Source: DATCYX01 sp963714425 (GTDB lineage: Bacteria > Chloroflexota > Anaerolineae > Anaerolineales > UBA4823). Taken from it: a DNA stretch of 64,000 nt. Location of the stretch: NCBI GenBank assembly GCA_963714425.1, contig CAVQOI010000013.1:1-64000 (forward strand). The letters run 5' to 3'. A program made the position numbers and the translations under genes. Under the pieces are notes generated by a model that was not told where the DNA came from, did no database searches, and saw only the letters and a program-made list of their open reading frames with translations. This document shows positions 8,673 to 16,061 of this stretch, one piece after another (within the stretch, counting starts at the first letter, position 1; every line of letters starts with the position of its first letter).

Positions 8673-9164
8673 TCAGGACTGCTGTGGGTTGCGGTCTGGG
8701 GCAAGGGTATAATGCCCGCTCTTCACCAGACTGCGCTCGCCATCCTCACTTTCCTCATAGATGTGATACGTTAGCTGGATGGGGAACACCTTGGAGAACA
8801 TTGCCTGTGCCGGGCAATATCTTGTGGCGGAGAGCTCGATCGATCGCACCACAGCCTGCTCGCTCAAATCCTTCCCGGTGAGGTGATATTCGATCACCGC
8901 CTGGGTGAATACCCGGGGGTGATCAGACGCTCGCCGGGCGTGCACCTGCACCTCGAACGCGGTGACTGCTTGGCGCTTCTTTTGCAAGATGGAGATCACG
9001 TCCATGGCAGTACACCCTGCTAATCCCATGGCGAGCAGCTCCATAGGGATAAAGCCCTGCTCATCTCCGCCAACTGCCTTTTTTGCGCTCAGAGGCACGT
9101 GAAATCCACTTTCCGCAGTCCCGTCGAAGTTCAGCCCCCCTTGCCAGGTCATCTTTGCTTCCAA
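8673..9164 (-). CDS. OsmC/Ohr family thiol peroxidase-like protein
   Basis: A 163-residue OsmC-fold protein. Both conserved cysteines are present as Cys, in LAGCTAMDV (about residue 51) and RYCPAQAM (about residue 116), the pair that reduces organic hydroperoxides in OsmC/Ohr proteins. The TTG at 9164 is the preferred start because GAGGAG, formed by the end of the upstream gene, is 6 bases ahead; an ATG four codons later is an alternative. It is the last gene of a minus-strand operon led by an ECF sigma factor and follows the TlpA gene by 3 bp, which fits a role in thiol or peroxide stress. It probably acts in the cytoplasm. Confidence 0.88.
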   Translation of the reverse strand: MEAKMTWQGGLNFDGTAESGFHVPLSAKKAVGGDEQGFIPMELLAMGLAGCTAMDVISILQKKRQAVTAFEVQVHARRASDHPRVFTQAVIEYHLTGKDLSEQAVVRSIELSATRYCPAQAMFSKVFPIQLTYHIYEESEDGERSLVKSGHYTLAPDRNPQQS

Positions 9165-9167
9165 TGG

Positions 9168-9749
9168 TTACTCCTCGATCATCGGGCTAACATATTCTTC
9201 CAGCGTATCCCGGCTGATAGCGCCTGCCCATGCAAGTCGTACAATGCCTTTTTTGTCGATCAGGTACGAGCTGGGTAATCCAGGGTTACGAAAAGCCGCC
9301 GTCGCCATCAATCGCGGATCGGTCCAGACCTCGAAAGTCAGGCCATAACTCTCAACAAAATCAGCAACTTCAGCGACCGGTTGCCCGGCTTCAATGGCAA
9401 CAATGACGAAGCCCCGATCCTTGTGCGCCTCATAATAAGCTTGCAGCTCCGGCATCTCCTCCTTGCATGGAGGGCACCAGGTGGCCCAGTGATTCACAAG
9501 AACGTATCGTCCATGATAATCATTCAACGAGACGGTCTTTCCCTGCAGATCGGTTAGCGTCAGCGCTGGAGCAGAGTATTCCATTTCAACCGGTATGGCA
9601 GAATTTACGCTACCTTCTGCCGAATTGAATCCTGCCAGGGAACCCCACACGACCACACCAATTACCACCAGCCCTATCCCGATCATCGCCAGCGCAAGGG
9701 CACACGAGCGAGAGAGCGGAGTTCGTGCATTTTCTCGGATCATAGCCAT
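9168..9749 (-). CDS. Membrane-anchored TlpA/ResA-like thioredoxin
   Basis: A 193-residue thioredoxin-fold protein anchored by one N-terminal membrane helix (about residues 15-40), so the redox domain faces outside the cytoplasm. The active site is WCPPC (Cys92 and Cys95). The sequence around it (VNHWATWCPPCKEEMPEL) and the later cis-Pro region GLPSSYLIDKKG are typical of TlpA/ResA proteins, which reduce disulfides in exported proteins or apocytochromes. ATG 9749 is given, but ATG 9743 lies 7 nt after a TATACT box and may be the start of a leaderless mRNA. It sits between the PDO-like gene and osmC in the sigma-factor operon. Confidence 0.9.
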   Translation of the reverse strand: MAMIRENARTPLSRSCALALAMIGIGLVVIGVVVWGSLAGFNSAEGSVNSAIPVEMEYSAPALTLTDLQGKTVSLNDYHGRYVLVNHWATWCPPCKEEMPELQAYYEAHKDRGFVIVAIEAGQPVAEVADFVESYGLTFEVWTDPRLMATAAFRNPGLPSSYLIDKKGIVRLAWAGAISRDTLEEYVSPMIEE

Positions 9750-9750
9750 G

Positions 9751-9756
9751 AGTATA
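9751..9756 (-). promoter_or_regulatory. Possible internal -10 box (TATACT) before the TlpA gene
   Basis: TATACT on the minus strand, 7 bases before the in-frame ATG at 9743. No -35 is convincing (TAATAA at 17 bp). If used, it would give tlpA-osmC a separate, leaderless transcript inside the redox operon. Confidence 0.4.
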
Positions 9757-9800
9757 ATTGAAATCCCCGCATGTTATTACTATATAAAAAGGGATAGTGC

Positions 9801-10469
9801 TTATGCATTCAGAGCTTTCTCAATCTCTGAAAGTAGATATACCTCAGGGGCTGCGCCAACCAGAGTGCCCGCTCCGCTGTTGATTGTCGTCTGGGGCACT
9901 CCGCTCACACCGTACCTCTCGGATAGCTCTGGGAATTCCAAGGCTTCAACCATCTCTGCTTCTACCATGGGGCTCTCGAGCGCCATGCGGTGAGCCAGCA
10001 CCACAGCTTGTGGACAATAAGGGCAGGTGGGAGTGACAAATACTTGCAGCAAGACCGGTTTCTCCAGACCAGCCAGAGCTCGGCGTGTTGTTTGATCCAG
10101 CCCAGAATCGCGGCTGGATACCAGTATTAAGTCGTGGACAAGGGAGCTAAATTCATGCCCGGAAGGGATACCGGCAAAGCGGACGCCGTAATCCAGGATC
10201 TGTGTACCATCCCGCCCTGCAATGACGATCCCCGGGGCTTTATCGACCCGGTACTGGTGGGCCACCGCAGCGTCGTTTTCCAGGTCGTAGATGCTCAGCC
10301 CCAACTTATCTGAGAGCATCACGAGCTCCTGAAGCACTCCAAGCGTATCGTCACAATTTTCGCACTCTGAACCCTGTCCGAAAAAAAGCACCTCCACGGG
10401 TTCTTGCAGCTGTGCGAATAACTCTTGAACCTGCTCGGATAGCGTATTGTTTAAGAACTTGGTTTCCAT
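9801..10469 (-). CDS. Protein disulfide oxidoreductase-like protein with two CxxC sites
   Basis: A 222-residue tandem thioredoxin-fold protein of the PDO/glutaredoxin-like type known from thermophiles. The N-terminal domain holds CENC (residues 36-39) and the C-terminal domain CPYC (149-152), in the context VTPTCPYCPQAV. The cis-Pro region SGVPQTTIN is near residues 190-198. Family members shuffle disulfides or transfer electrons from thioredoxin reductase to peroxiredoxins. AAAGGAGG lies ideally upstream of ATG 10469. It is the third-last gene of the ECF-sigma-led operon, with 51 bp before the TlpA gene. There is no signal peptide, so it should be cytoplasmic. Confidence 0.88.
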   Translation of the reverse strand: METKFLNNTLSEQVQELFAQLQEPVEVLFFGQGSECENCDDTLGVLQELVMLSDKLGLSIYDLENDAAVAHQYRVDKAPGIVIAGRDGTQILDYGVRFAGIPSGHEFSSLVHDLILVSSRDSGLDQTTRRALAGLEKPVLLQVFVTPTCPYCPQAVVLAHRMALESPMVEAEMVEALEFPELSERYGVSGVPQTTINSGAGTLVGAAPEVYLLSEIEKALNA

Positions 10470-10545
10470 AGACCTCCTTTACCATCAAATATCTTCTAAT
10501 ATTCGATGTAGTGTATCTGCCCACACGGAGCGAACACTCAAATTA

Positions 10546-10749
10546 TCAGGTGAAACAGCCGCCGATAGCCAGACCACAGGTTGGGCAAGCCAGATTGAGC
10601 ATGCCATCATAATCCAATTCATCTAGCCCGCATTCTGGGCACATATCTCCAGGGCGAAGCTCTGTGGTCACCCGGTTGTGGAGTTTGTCTTCCTTTGAGA
10701 TGGGCATAAGCGCGAAAAACGTCTTAAGCGACTGCTCGTGATCAATCAT
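10546..10749 (-). CDS. Small zinc-ribbon protein
   Basis: A 67-residue protein whose C-terminal half has two knuckles, CPEC and CPTC, about 20 residues apart, the layout of a zinc ribbon. A further Cys is four residues from the end. The first 35 residues are charged and show no domain. GGGGTGGA precedes the ATG. It lies between the anti-sigma factor gene (33 bp) and the PDO gene (76 bp) on the same strand, so it is probably part of the sigma-led redox operon. A redox-sensitive zinc protein or an adaptor is possible, but no function is established. Confidence 0.65.
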   Translation of the reverse strand: MIDHEQSLKTFFALMPISKEDKLHNRVTTELRPGDMCPECGLDELDYDGMLNLACPTCGLAIGGCFT

Positions 10750-10782
10750 TCCACCCCATACGATGCGCTGGACTTCACAAAG

Positions 10783-11028
10783 TTACAAGAGGAAATCTTC
10801 GAGGTTGAGACGGCGAAAAAGGCGCTGGCGGACTTCGTCTGGAGTATCCACCTGTAACGCCGACTGGTGGACCAGATCGACGGTCTTATTCAACGTGTCC
10901 ACGACAACGCGGCAATCCATGCAATCTGCCAGGTGGCGTTCGATCTCTGCACAAATGCGCTGTTCCAGGCTGCCGTCTACGTACTCAGACAGCGAGCTCA
11001 ACAGGTGGTGGCATTCTTTATGGTTCAT
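10783..11028 (-). CDS. Zinc-binding anti-sigma factor (zf-HC2)
   Basis: An 81-residue cytoplasmic anti-sigma factor. It has the ZAS motif H-x3-C-x2-C (HLADCMDC, about residues 32-39) plus an upstream HKEC near the N-terminus, and no membrane segment. Proteins of this kind bind the partner sigma factor and release it when the Cys/zinc site is oxidised, as RsrA does. The ATG overlaps the stop codon of the ECF sigma gene by 4 bp, the usual arrangement for a cognate pair. The downstream thiol-disulfide genes make a redox signal likely (inference). Confidence 0.88.
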   Translation of the reverse strand: MNHKECHHLLSSLSEYVDGSLEQRICAEIERHLADCMDCRVVVDTLNKTVDLVHQSALQVDTPDEVRQRLFRRLNLEDFLL

Positions 11029-11642
11029 TCCGATTGCTCCCCTTCCGCCAGTTTCTCGCTAAAATAGCCCGTCAAGTCCTCACGCAAGCGCAGACGGGCT
11101 CGTGAGAGGCGGGTTTTCACTGCCGATTCGCTCAGGTTAAGCACTTCCGCCGTCTCGGTGGTTGATAGGTTTTCGATATCCCTCAGCACGAATACTGCTC
11201 GCAGCGCGGGTGTCAGCTGCTCTACAGCCTGGTCCAGGTGGCGCATGGCCTCTGCTGACATCAACTCACGCTCTGGCAGGCAGCACCAATCCACAATTTG
11301 TATCGGCTCCTGGAGGCCTTCGTCGCCCTCCAGCGGCTCATCGGTTGAGATGGTGTCCGGCCTTCGCTTTCTCAGGAACATAAGGGCTTCGTTGGTAGCA
11401 ATCCTATAAAGCCACGTGGAAAGTTTTGCTCGTCCATCGAAATTATGGATGCCGCGCAAAGCCTTTAAGAAGGTTTCTTGCAGAATGTCTTCCGCGTCCT
11501 GCGGGTCGTTAAGCATCTTGAGTGCCACCCGGTAGATCATGGGGTAATGCGCATCCACGACCCGGGCAAATTCCGCCCGGTCGCCGGCTTTCAGAGCTTC
11601 CAGCGAAAATGTTTCGTCTTGTTTACTATTCATTAGATGCAA
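11025..11642 (-). CDS. ECF sigma factor
   Basis: A 205-residue RpoE-type sigma factor. Region 2 contains the helix with DAEDILQETFLKALRG (about residues 48-63). Region 4 has a helix-turn-helix in LSTTETAEVLNLSESAVKTR (about 150-169). The first gene of a minus-strand cluster: sigma, anti-sigma, zinc ribbon, PDO-like, TlpA, OsmC. No classic GGAAC/GTC ECF promoter was found upstream, but a 12-bp perfect palindrome CGCAAGCTTGCG (11691-11702) lies 49 bp before the start. It should direct RNA polymerase to a thiol-stress regulon that includes its own operon (inference). Confidence 0.92.
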   Translation of the reverse strand: MHLMNSKQDETFSLEALKAGDRAEFARVVDAHYPMIYRVALKMLNDPQDAEDILQETFLKALRGIHNFDGRAKLSTWLYRIATNEALMFLRKRRPDTISTDEPLEGDEGLQEPIQIVDWCCLPERELMSAEAMRHLDQAVEQLTPALRAVFVLRDIENLSTTETAEVLNLSESAVKTRLSRARLRLREDLTGYFSEKLAEGEQSE

Positions 11643-11690
11643 CCCTGGTGGGAAAGTTACCTATCCAACCGATTTTATCATATTGACTGT

Positions 11691-11702
11691 CGCAAGCTTG
11701 CG
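11691..11702. promoter_or_regulatory. 12-bp perfect palindrome upstream of the ECF sigma gene
   Basis: CGCAAGCTTGCG lies between the divergent sigma-factor and SAM hydroxide adenosyltransferase genes. It could be an operator or a small hairpin; a 12-bp palindrome is only modestly unlikely by chance. Confidence 0.3.
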
Positions 11703-11820
11703 TGCTATAAAGCTGTTAGTCAAGAGTTGAGAGAAGGGACAAGATAGCCGTACTTTCTCTCCACGTTCGTTTGACTTCTTGCGACTCACTACTATCTTTT
11801 CTCTGATCTTGGAGAATTCC

Positions 11821-12606
11821 TTGGGCATCATCACTTTAATGACCGACTTCGGCATCAAGGATGGGAATGTGGGGGTGATGAAAGGCGTGATTTGGGGCAT
11901 AGCACCTGGCGTCCTGATCGCCGATCTGAGCCACAATATCAGCCCGCAAAACGTCCACGAGGCTTGTCTGATCCTGGCACGCTCGGCGCCTTACTTCCCG
12001 CCAGGGACGATCCACGTGGTGGTGGTGGATCCAGGCGTGGGTACTTCGCGCCGGCCCATCGCTGCCCGGCTGGGAAAGCAGTATTTCGTCGGTCCGGATA
12101 ACGGCATCATTACCTTGCTGATGGAGCGCCTCCAGGCTGAAGGTAAGCCGGTTGAATTTGTTCACACTGATAAGCCTGAATACTGGCTTTCAGAAGTAAG
12201 CCATGTTTTCCACGGGCGGGACATTTTCTCTCCGGTCGCGGCGCACCTGGCGAATGGTGTAAACCTGAACAAGCTGGGTACGTCAATCACCGATCCTGTG
12301 CTCCTGGCGTTGCCGCAACCGCAACGCACAGCCAATGGCTGGCTGGGCGAGATAATACACATCGATCACTTTGGCAATATCTCTACAAACATCCTTAAGG
12401 CGCAATTAGGCGAGCCGGCTACTGTTCAGGTGCGCATATGTGGGGTCAGTATAGACGGGTTGGTTCACACCTTCGGCGAGCGATCGCCCGGTGACCTGGT
12501 TGCCTTATATGGCAGCACAGGCAACCTGATTGTCTCGGAGGTCAACGGCAGCGCTGCCATGCGCCTCGACGCTGCTATCGGAGACAAGGTTAAAGTAGAA
12601 ATCTGA
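11821..12606 (+). CDS. S-adenosyl-L-methionine hydroxide adenosyltransferase (DUF62 family)
   Basis: A 261-residue enzyme of the family that hydrolyses SAM to adenosine and methionine using an activated water or hydroxide. The N-terminus IITLMTDFGIKDGNVGVMKG and the HNISPQNV motif are diagnostic, as is GPDNGIIT in the first domain. HVFHGRDIFSPVAAHLA marks the linker to the C-terminal domain, which has IDHFGNISTN. The TTG at 11821 is preferred to the further upstream TTG at 11779: GGAG lies 6 bases before it, and family members begin at this Ile-Ile-Thr-Leu strand. The gene is followed after 82 bp by an ECF transporter operon on the same strand. Confidence 0.9.
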   Translation: MGIITLMTDFGIKDGNVGVMKGVIWGIAPGVLIADLSHNISPQNVHEACLILARSAPYFPPGTIHVVVVDPGVGTSRRPIAARLGKQYFVGPDNGIITLLMERLQAEGKPVEFVHTDKPEYWLSEVSHVFHGRDIFSPVAAHLANGVNLNKLGTSITDPVLLALPQPQRTANGWLGEIIHIDHFGNISTNILKAQLGEPATVQVRICGVSIDGLVHTFGERSPGDLVALYGSTGNLIVSEVNGSAAMRLDAAIGDKVKVEI

Positions 12607-12674
12607 TGACTAGGTGCAGCATTCGATAAGAAGGATTTTGTAGTAGTGCTCGAACAACCTCATGACCTTGGTGT

Positions 12675-12680
12675 TAAGAT
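12675..12680 (+). promoter_or_regulatory. Possible -10 box TAAGAT before the ECF ATPase gene
   Basis: TAAGAT ends 8 bases before the TTG start at 12689, with no SD sequence between. This is compatible with a leaderless transcript, but the -35 is unclear. Confidence 0.35.
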
Positions 12681-12688
12681 AGGCTAAC

Positions 12689-14335
12689 TTGGAAACAGAT
12701 TACACGCTTACCGTAGAAGACCTTTCTTTCCGCTATCATAGCCGGCAGGAGTTTGCGATCCAGGATGTGTCCTTCCAGCTGGGTCGAGGCGAACTGCTTC
12801 TGGTAGCGGGTGCCAGCGGCTGTGGCAAAACCACCTTAGCGCGCTGCATAAACGGGCTCATCCCCCGCAGCTATAAGGGCGAGCGTTCCGGCTCGGTGAC
12901 CATCCTCGATAAGGAGATTACCCAATTATCCCTGGTTGACATCTCTCAAATCATTGGCACGCTCTTGCAAGACCCAGAGCGGCAGATCGTCGCCTCGAAT
13001 GTCTGGAATGAGATTGCATTTGGTCCGGAGAACCTGGGGTTGCCACCTGACGAGATCGAAGATCGCGTTGATCAGGCCATAAAACGCCTGAATATCGAGC
13101 ATTTACGCCACCGGGATACGTTCACCCTCTCGGGTGGTGAAAAGCAGAAGATCGCCCTGGCAGGGATCTTGGTAATGCGCCCATCGATCCTGCTATTAGA
13201 CGAGCCCCTGGCATCATTGGACCCGGCCTCAGCCCACGAAGCCCTGGCTATATTCCGCAGGCTGGCGGATGAAGGGTCGACAATCTTGCTTATCGAACAC
13301 CGCGTCGAAGATGCGCTGGCGGCACGACCAGATCGACTGCTGTATATGTCTGGCGGAAGTGTGCGCTATCTTGGGACTGTCGATTCGCTTCCGCCCGAGC
13401 TTGATCATCGGGAGGTAAAACTTCCGGCATCTTGGGTGGTGCAGCGTGTGCGCGAGACCATAGATGCAACTCAGCCTCCCTCCCCCCCTCCCCAAAGACA
13501 GGTTCAAGGAGAGGCGATGATCGAATTCAAGGATGTTTCCTTTGCCTATGGGGATGGTCCTCTCGTGCTGCATGACATCAATTTGCAGGTCCGGCGAGGC
13601 GATATGATTGCTGTGCTGGGACCAAATGGTGCGGGAAAATCTACACTGGTCAAACATGCTATTGGACTGCTGAAACCGACAAGTGGCCAGGTGCAGGTGG
13701 AGGGGGTAGACACGCGCCGCATGACCGTGGCACAAACTGCTCGCAAGGTAGGATACGTCTTCCAGAGCCCTACCCACATGCTTTTTGCGCCTACCGTCCG
13801 TGAGGAATTAGCCTTTGGACCATCTAACCTGGGATACTCCAGTGAGGTGGTTGAGAGTAATGTCGTGGCCAGTGTGACCGCGGTCAACCTGAGCGGGCTG
13901 GAAGAATACCCACCCCTCGGCTTATCCTTTGGGCAGCAGAAACGTACTGGCATCGCAGCAGTGCTGGCGATGCGCTCAACCATCATTGTGCTGGATGAGC
14001 CAACGGCAGGGCAGGATTACGCCAATTACTCCAGGTTTATGGAGGTGCTATGCGGCATCAGCGGGGAGGATGGAAAATCCCTGCTCACGGAGAATTTCGC
14101 TGCAACGCTGTTCATCACTCACGACCTTGACCTGGCAGTTACCTATTCGAACCGTGTGATCCTGGTGGGGGAAGGGCGAGTCGTAGCTGATGGACCGCCG
14201 GAGGAAGTATTGAAGGATTATGACCTGCTGCGCCGCTATCGTGTCCGTCCAACCTCATTGCTGCAGCTGAATCTGGATCTGTTGCCTAAAACCGGGCGCT
14301 TCCTCCCTGCAGAAGCTCTAGCCTCCTATATTTAA
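12689..14335 (+). CDS. ECF transporter twin ATP-binding protein (fused EcfA-EcfA')
   Basis: A 548-residue cytoplasmic ATPase made of two complete ABC domains in one chain. Domain 1 has GASGCGKTT (about residues 41-49), signature LSGGE and Walker B ILLLDEPLASLD. Domain 2 has GPNGAGKST (about 310-318), Walker B IIVLDEPTAG and a less canonical signature LSFGQ. The layout matches YkoD-type fused ECF ATPases, which power uptake of vitamins or their precursors through an S and a T subunit, both encoded just downstream. TTG 12689 is the only plausible start; the upstream in-frame codon run contains a stop. Confidence 0.92.
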   Translation: METDYTLTVEDLSFRYHSRQEFAIQDVSFQLGRGELLLVAGASGCGKTTLARCINGLIPRSYKGERSGSVTILDKEITQLSLVDISQIIGTLLQDPERQIVASNVWNEIAFGPENLGLPPDEIEDRVDQAIKRLNIEHLRHRDTFTLSGGEKQKIALAGILVMRPSILLLDEPLASLDPASAHEALAIFRRLADEGSTILLIEHRVEDALAARPDRLLYMSGGSVRYLGTVDSLPPELDHREVKLPASWVVQRVRETIDATQPPSPPPQRQVQGEAMIEFKDVSFAYGDGPLVLHDINLQVRRGDMIAVLGPNGAGKSTLVKHAIGLLKPTSGQVQVEGVDTRRMTVAQTARKVGYVFQSPTHMLFAPTVREELAFGPSNLGYSSEVVESNVVASVTAVNLSGLEEYPPLGLSFGQQKRTGIAAVLAMRSTIIVLDEPTAGQDYANYSRFMEVLCGISGEDGKSLLTENFAATLFITHDLDLAVTYSNRVILVGEGRVVADGPPEEVLKDYDLLRRYRVRPTSLLQLNLDLLPKTGRFLPAEALASYI

Positions 14336-14438
14336 CCAGAATAAAAATGAAACCATTTCACGATTGTCGGGTTTTATCATTTGGGTGTACCAAATGCCCT
14401 GAATCACTCTCTCATTCATACTATTAAGGAGGAATGCG

Positions 14439-14990
14439 ATGGATAAGCAAGAAGGTTTGTGGAGTTTCGGAACCAGGCAAGTGGTTTACGGCGCAATCGG
14501 CGCGGCGCTGTATGGGGTCTTCTCGTGGCTCACGAATGTCATCCCTCTTCCAGCGGCAGGTAATGTCACTTTCCGGCCCGCCGTGGCAGTGCTGATTTTC
14601 TTCGGCATCGCCTACGGGCCTTGGGTGGGTCTGATCGCAGGTCTGGTCGGCAACTCCCTGGGTGATGGACTTACGGGCTGGGGATTCTTCTGGAATTGGA
14701 GCGTGGGCAACGGCTTGATGGGTATGGTCCCCGGCTTAGCGATGGCCATGATCCAGGATTACCGCAGCGGACGCTCGATCGGCATTGGTATTGGTTGGGG
14801 CGCACTTGGCATAGCGGTAGGGATGCTCTTCGCCTCGCTCACAGAGATGTTCGTGGGCGGCATCGACTTGAATACTGCCCTGATCGGATACTTTACCCCT
14901 GCCTTCATCGGCAATGTGGTGGTGACTGCGGTGCTGCTACCGATCTTGATGGTTGCATTCGCAGCGGTGGTCTCGCGCAGGGGCAGGTAG
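14439..14990 (+). CDS. ECF transporter substrate-binding S component
   Basis: A 183-residue membrane protein with about six hydrophobic helices, the size of an ECF S component. The first helix carries GAIGAALYGVFSW. The loops with FRPAVAVLIFFG and GPWVGLIAGLVGNSLGD resemble the riboflavin_trS/DUF1393 or YkoE-like S proteins, but I cannot assign the vitamin. It lies between the ATPase and T genes and has a strong AAGGAGG before ATG 14439. No TPP, FMN or SAM riboswitch was recognised in the 103 bp before it. The nearby SAM-cleaving enzyme makes an adenosine- or methionine-related substrate worth testing (inference). Confidence 0.85.
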   Translation: MDKQEGLWSFGTRQVVYGAIGAALYGVFSWLTNVIPLPAAGNVTFRPAVAVLIFFGIAYGPWVGLIAGLVGNSLGDGLTGWGFFWNWSVGNGLMGMVPGLAMAMIQDYRSGRSIGIGIGWGALGIAVGMLFASLTEMFVGGIDLNTALIGYFTPAFIGNVVVTAVLLPILMVAFAAVVSRRGR

Positions 14991-15884
14991 TTGCTCGTCG
15001 CCTGGAAGTACCGGCCGCGCGATACGTTTATTCAGCGGCTTGACCCGCGTTCCAGATTAATATATCTGGCATGCATCATCTTCGCCATCTCAGGCACCAG
15101 CGTTTGGGATATTCGCTACGTGTTGCCGCTCTTCGTTCTGACCATGATCCTGTACTTCATGGCACGCATCGAGTGGCGGGATGTCTGGCGGGCGTGGGCG
15201 TTTATCATCTTCCTGGTGTTCTTTATCGTGGGCATCAACGGATTGCTCTCAGGGCGTGGTGGACCCACGGCTGTGCTGCAAGACCAGTCGGCGATTCTTT
15301 TCCAATCACCGACCCTGCACATCCCCCTCACGCCCTGGAGTATTACCCTTACGGTCACCGTGGTGCGCGCATTCTTTGCGATTGTTCAGATCACGCGTAT
15401 GCTCACCATGGCAGCTCTGGCGATTCCTATTCCCTATACCCTCGACCCCAGCATCTATGGGGTGACATTCCGCCGCATGGGTCTGCCCGATAAGGCCTCA
15501 TTTACGATGGACCTGGCATTTCGATTTATCCCCACTCTCGGACGTGACTTCATGATCACCATTGACGCCCAACGAGCCCGCGGTTATGAAGTGGAGAGCG
15601 CCCGGGGTGGGGTTATCAACCGCCTGCGCCGATTGGCGCCTCTGATCGTGCCGGTAACCATGTCTGCAATCGTTACCGGCGAGGAAGTGATCGACGCCAT
15701 GGACCTGCGTGCCTTTGGAGCACGTCCACGCACCTGGCACCGCCAGCTGCACTTCGAGCTGCGCGATTATCTGTTCATCGCCTTGGGTGTGGCAATCCTG
15801 ATCTCCTTTCTCACCATCCGGCTGCTGGGTTACGGAAATTTCTGGGTGCCGGAATGGTGGTATAGTCTGGCTGGAAGCGCCTGA
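14991..15884 (+). CDS. ECF transporter transmembrane T component (EcfT/CbiQ family)
   Basis: A 297-residue scaffold subunit that couples the S component to the ATPase. It shows the two Ala-Arg-Gly type coupling helices of EcfT: AQRARGYEVES (about residues 194-204) and AMDLRAFGARPRTW (about 232-245). These insert into grooves of the two ATP-binding domains. There are about five membrane segments. The TTG at 14991 follows the stop codon of the S gene without a gap, so the genes are translationally coupled. A strong intrinsic terminator follows 20 bp after the stop. Confidence 0.9.
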   Translation: MLVAWKYRPRDTFIQRLDPRSRLIYLACIIFAISGTSVWDIRYVLPLFVLTMILYFMARIEWRDVWRAWAFIIFLVFFIVGINGLLSGRGGPTAVLQDQSAILFQSPTLHIPLTPWSITLTVTVVRAFFAIVQITRMLTMAALAIPIPYTLDPSIYGVTFRRMGLPDKASFTMDLAFRFIPTLGRDFMITIDAQRARGYEVESARGGVINRLRRLAPLIVPVTMSAIVTGEEVIDAMDLRAFGARPRTWHRQLHFELRDYLFIALGVAILISFLTIRLLGYGNFWVPEWWYSLAGSA

Positions 15885-15903
15885 GAATCCCCCGATCATC
15901 CAT

Positions 15904-15932
15904 CCCCGCTTGACAAGAGCGGGGCTTTTTTT
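15904..15932 (+). terminator. Intrinsic terminator of the ECF operon
   Basis: Perfect 7-bp stem CCCCGCT / AGCGGGG with loop TGACAAG, then C and seven T. It ends the ATPase-S-T transcript. Confidence 0.92.
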
Positions 15933-16061
15933 ATTAGACTGTCCACGAATGTATCACGAATACACGATTATGGCGTTAAAATGGATCTCGTCTGTGAACA
16001 CGCGTGTATTCATGGATGGCAAGCCTATGCTCAGCAGAATAATCTCTGAACTGCAAACATT

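Noticed and set aside
8673..9164. Possible Sec codon in the OsmC gene
   Set aside because: Both conserved positions are ordinary Cys codons and the frame is complete without a UGA.
14336..14438. TPP or other riboswitch before the ECF S component
   Set aside because: No THI-box, FMN or SAM core is visible in this 103-bp region.
15934..16055. CACGAAT-type repeated words before the acyl-CoA synthetase gene
   Set aside because: Two short copies plus an inverted one; too short to call an element without other genomic copies.
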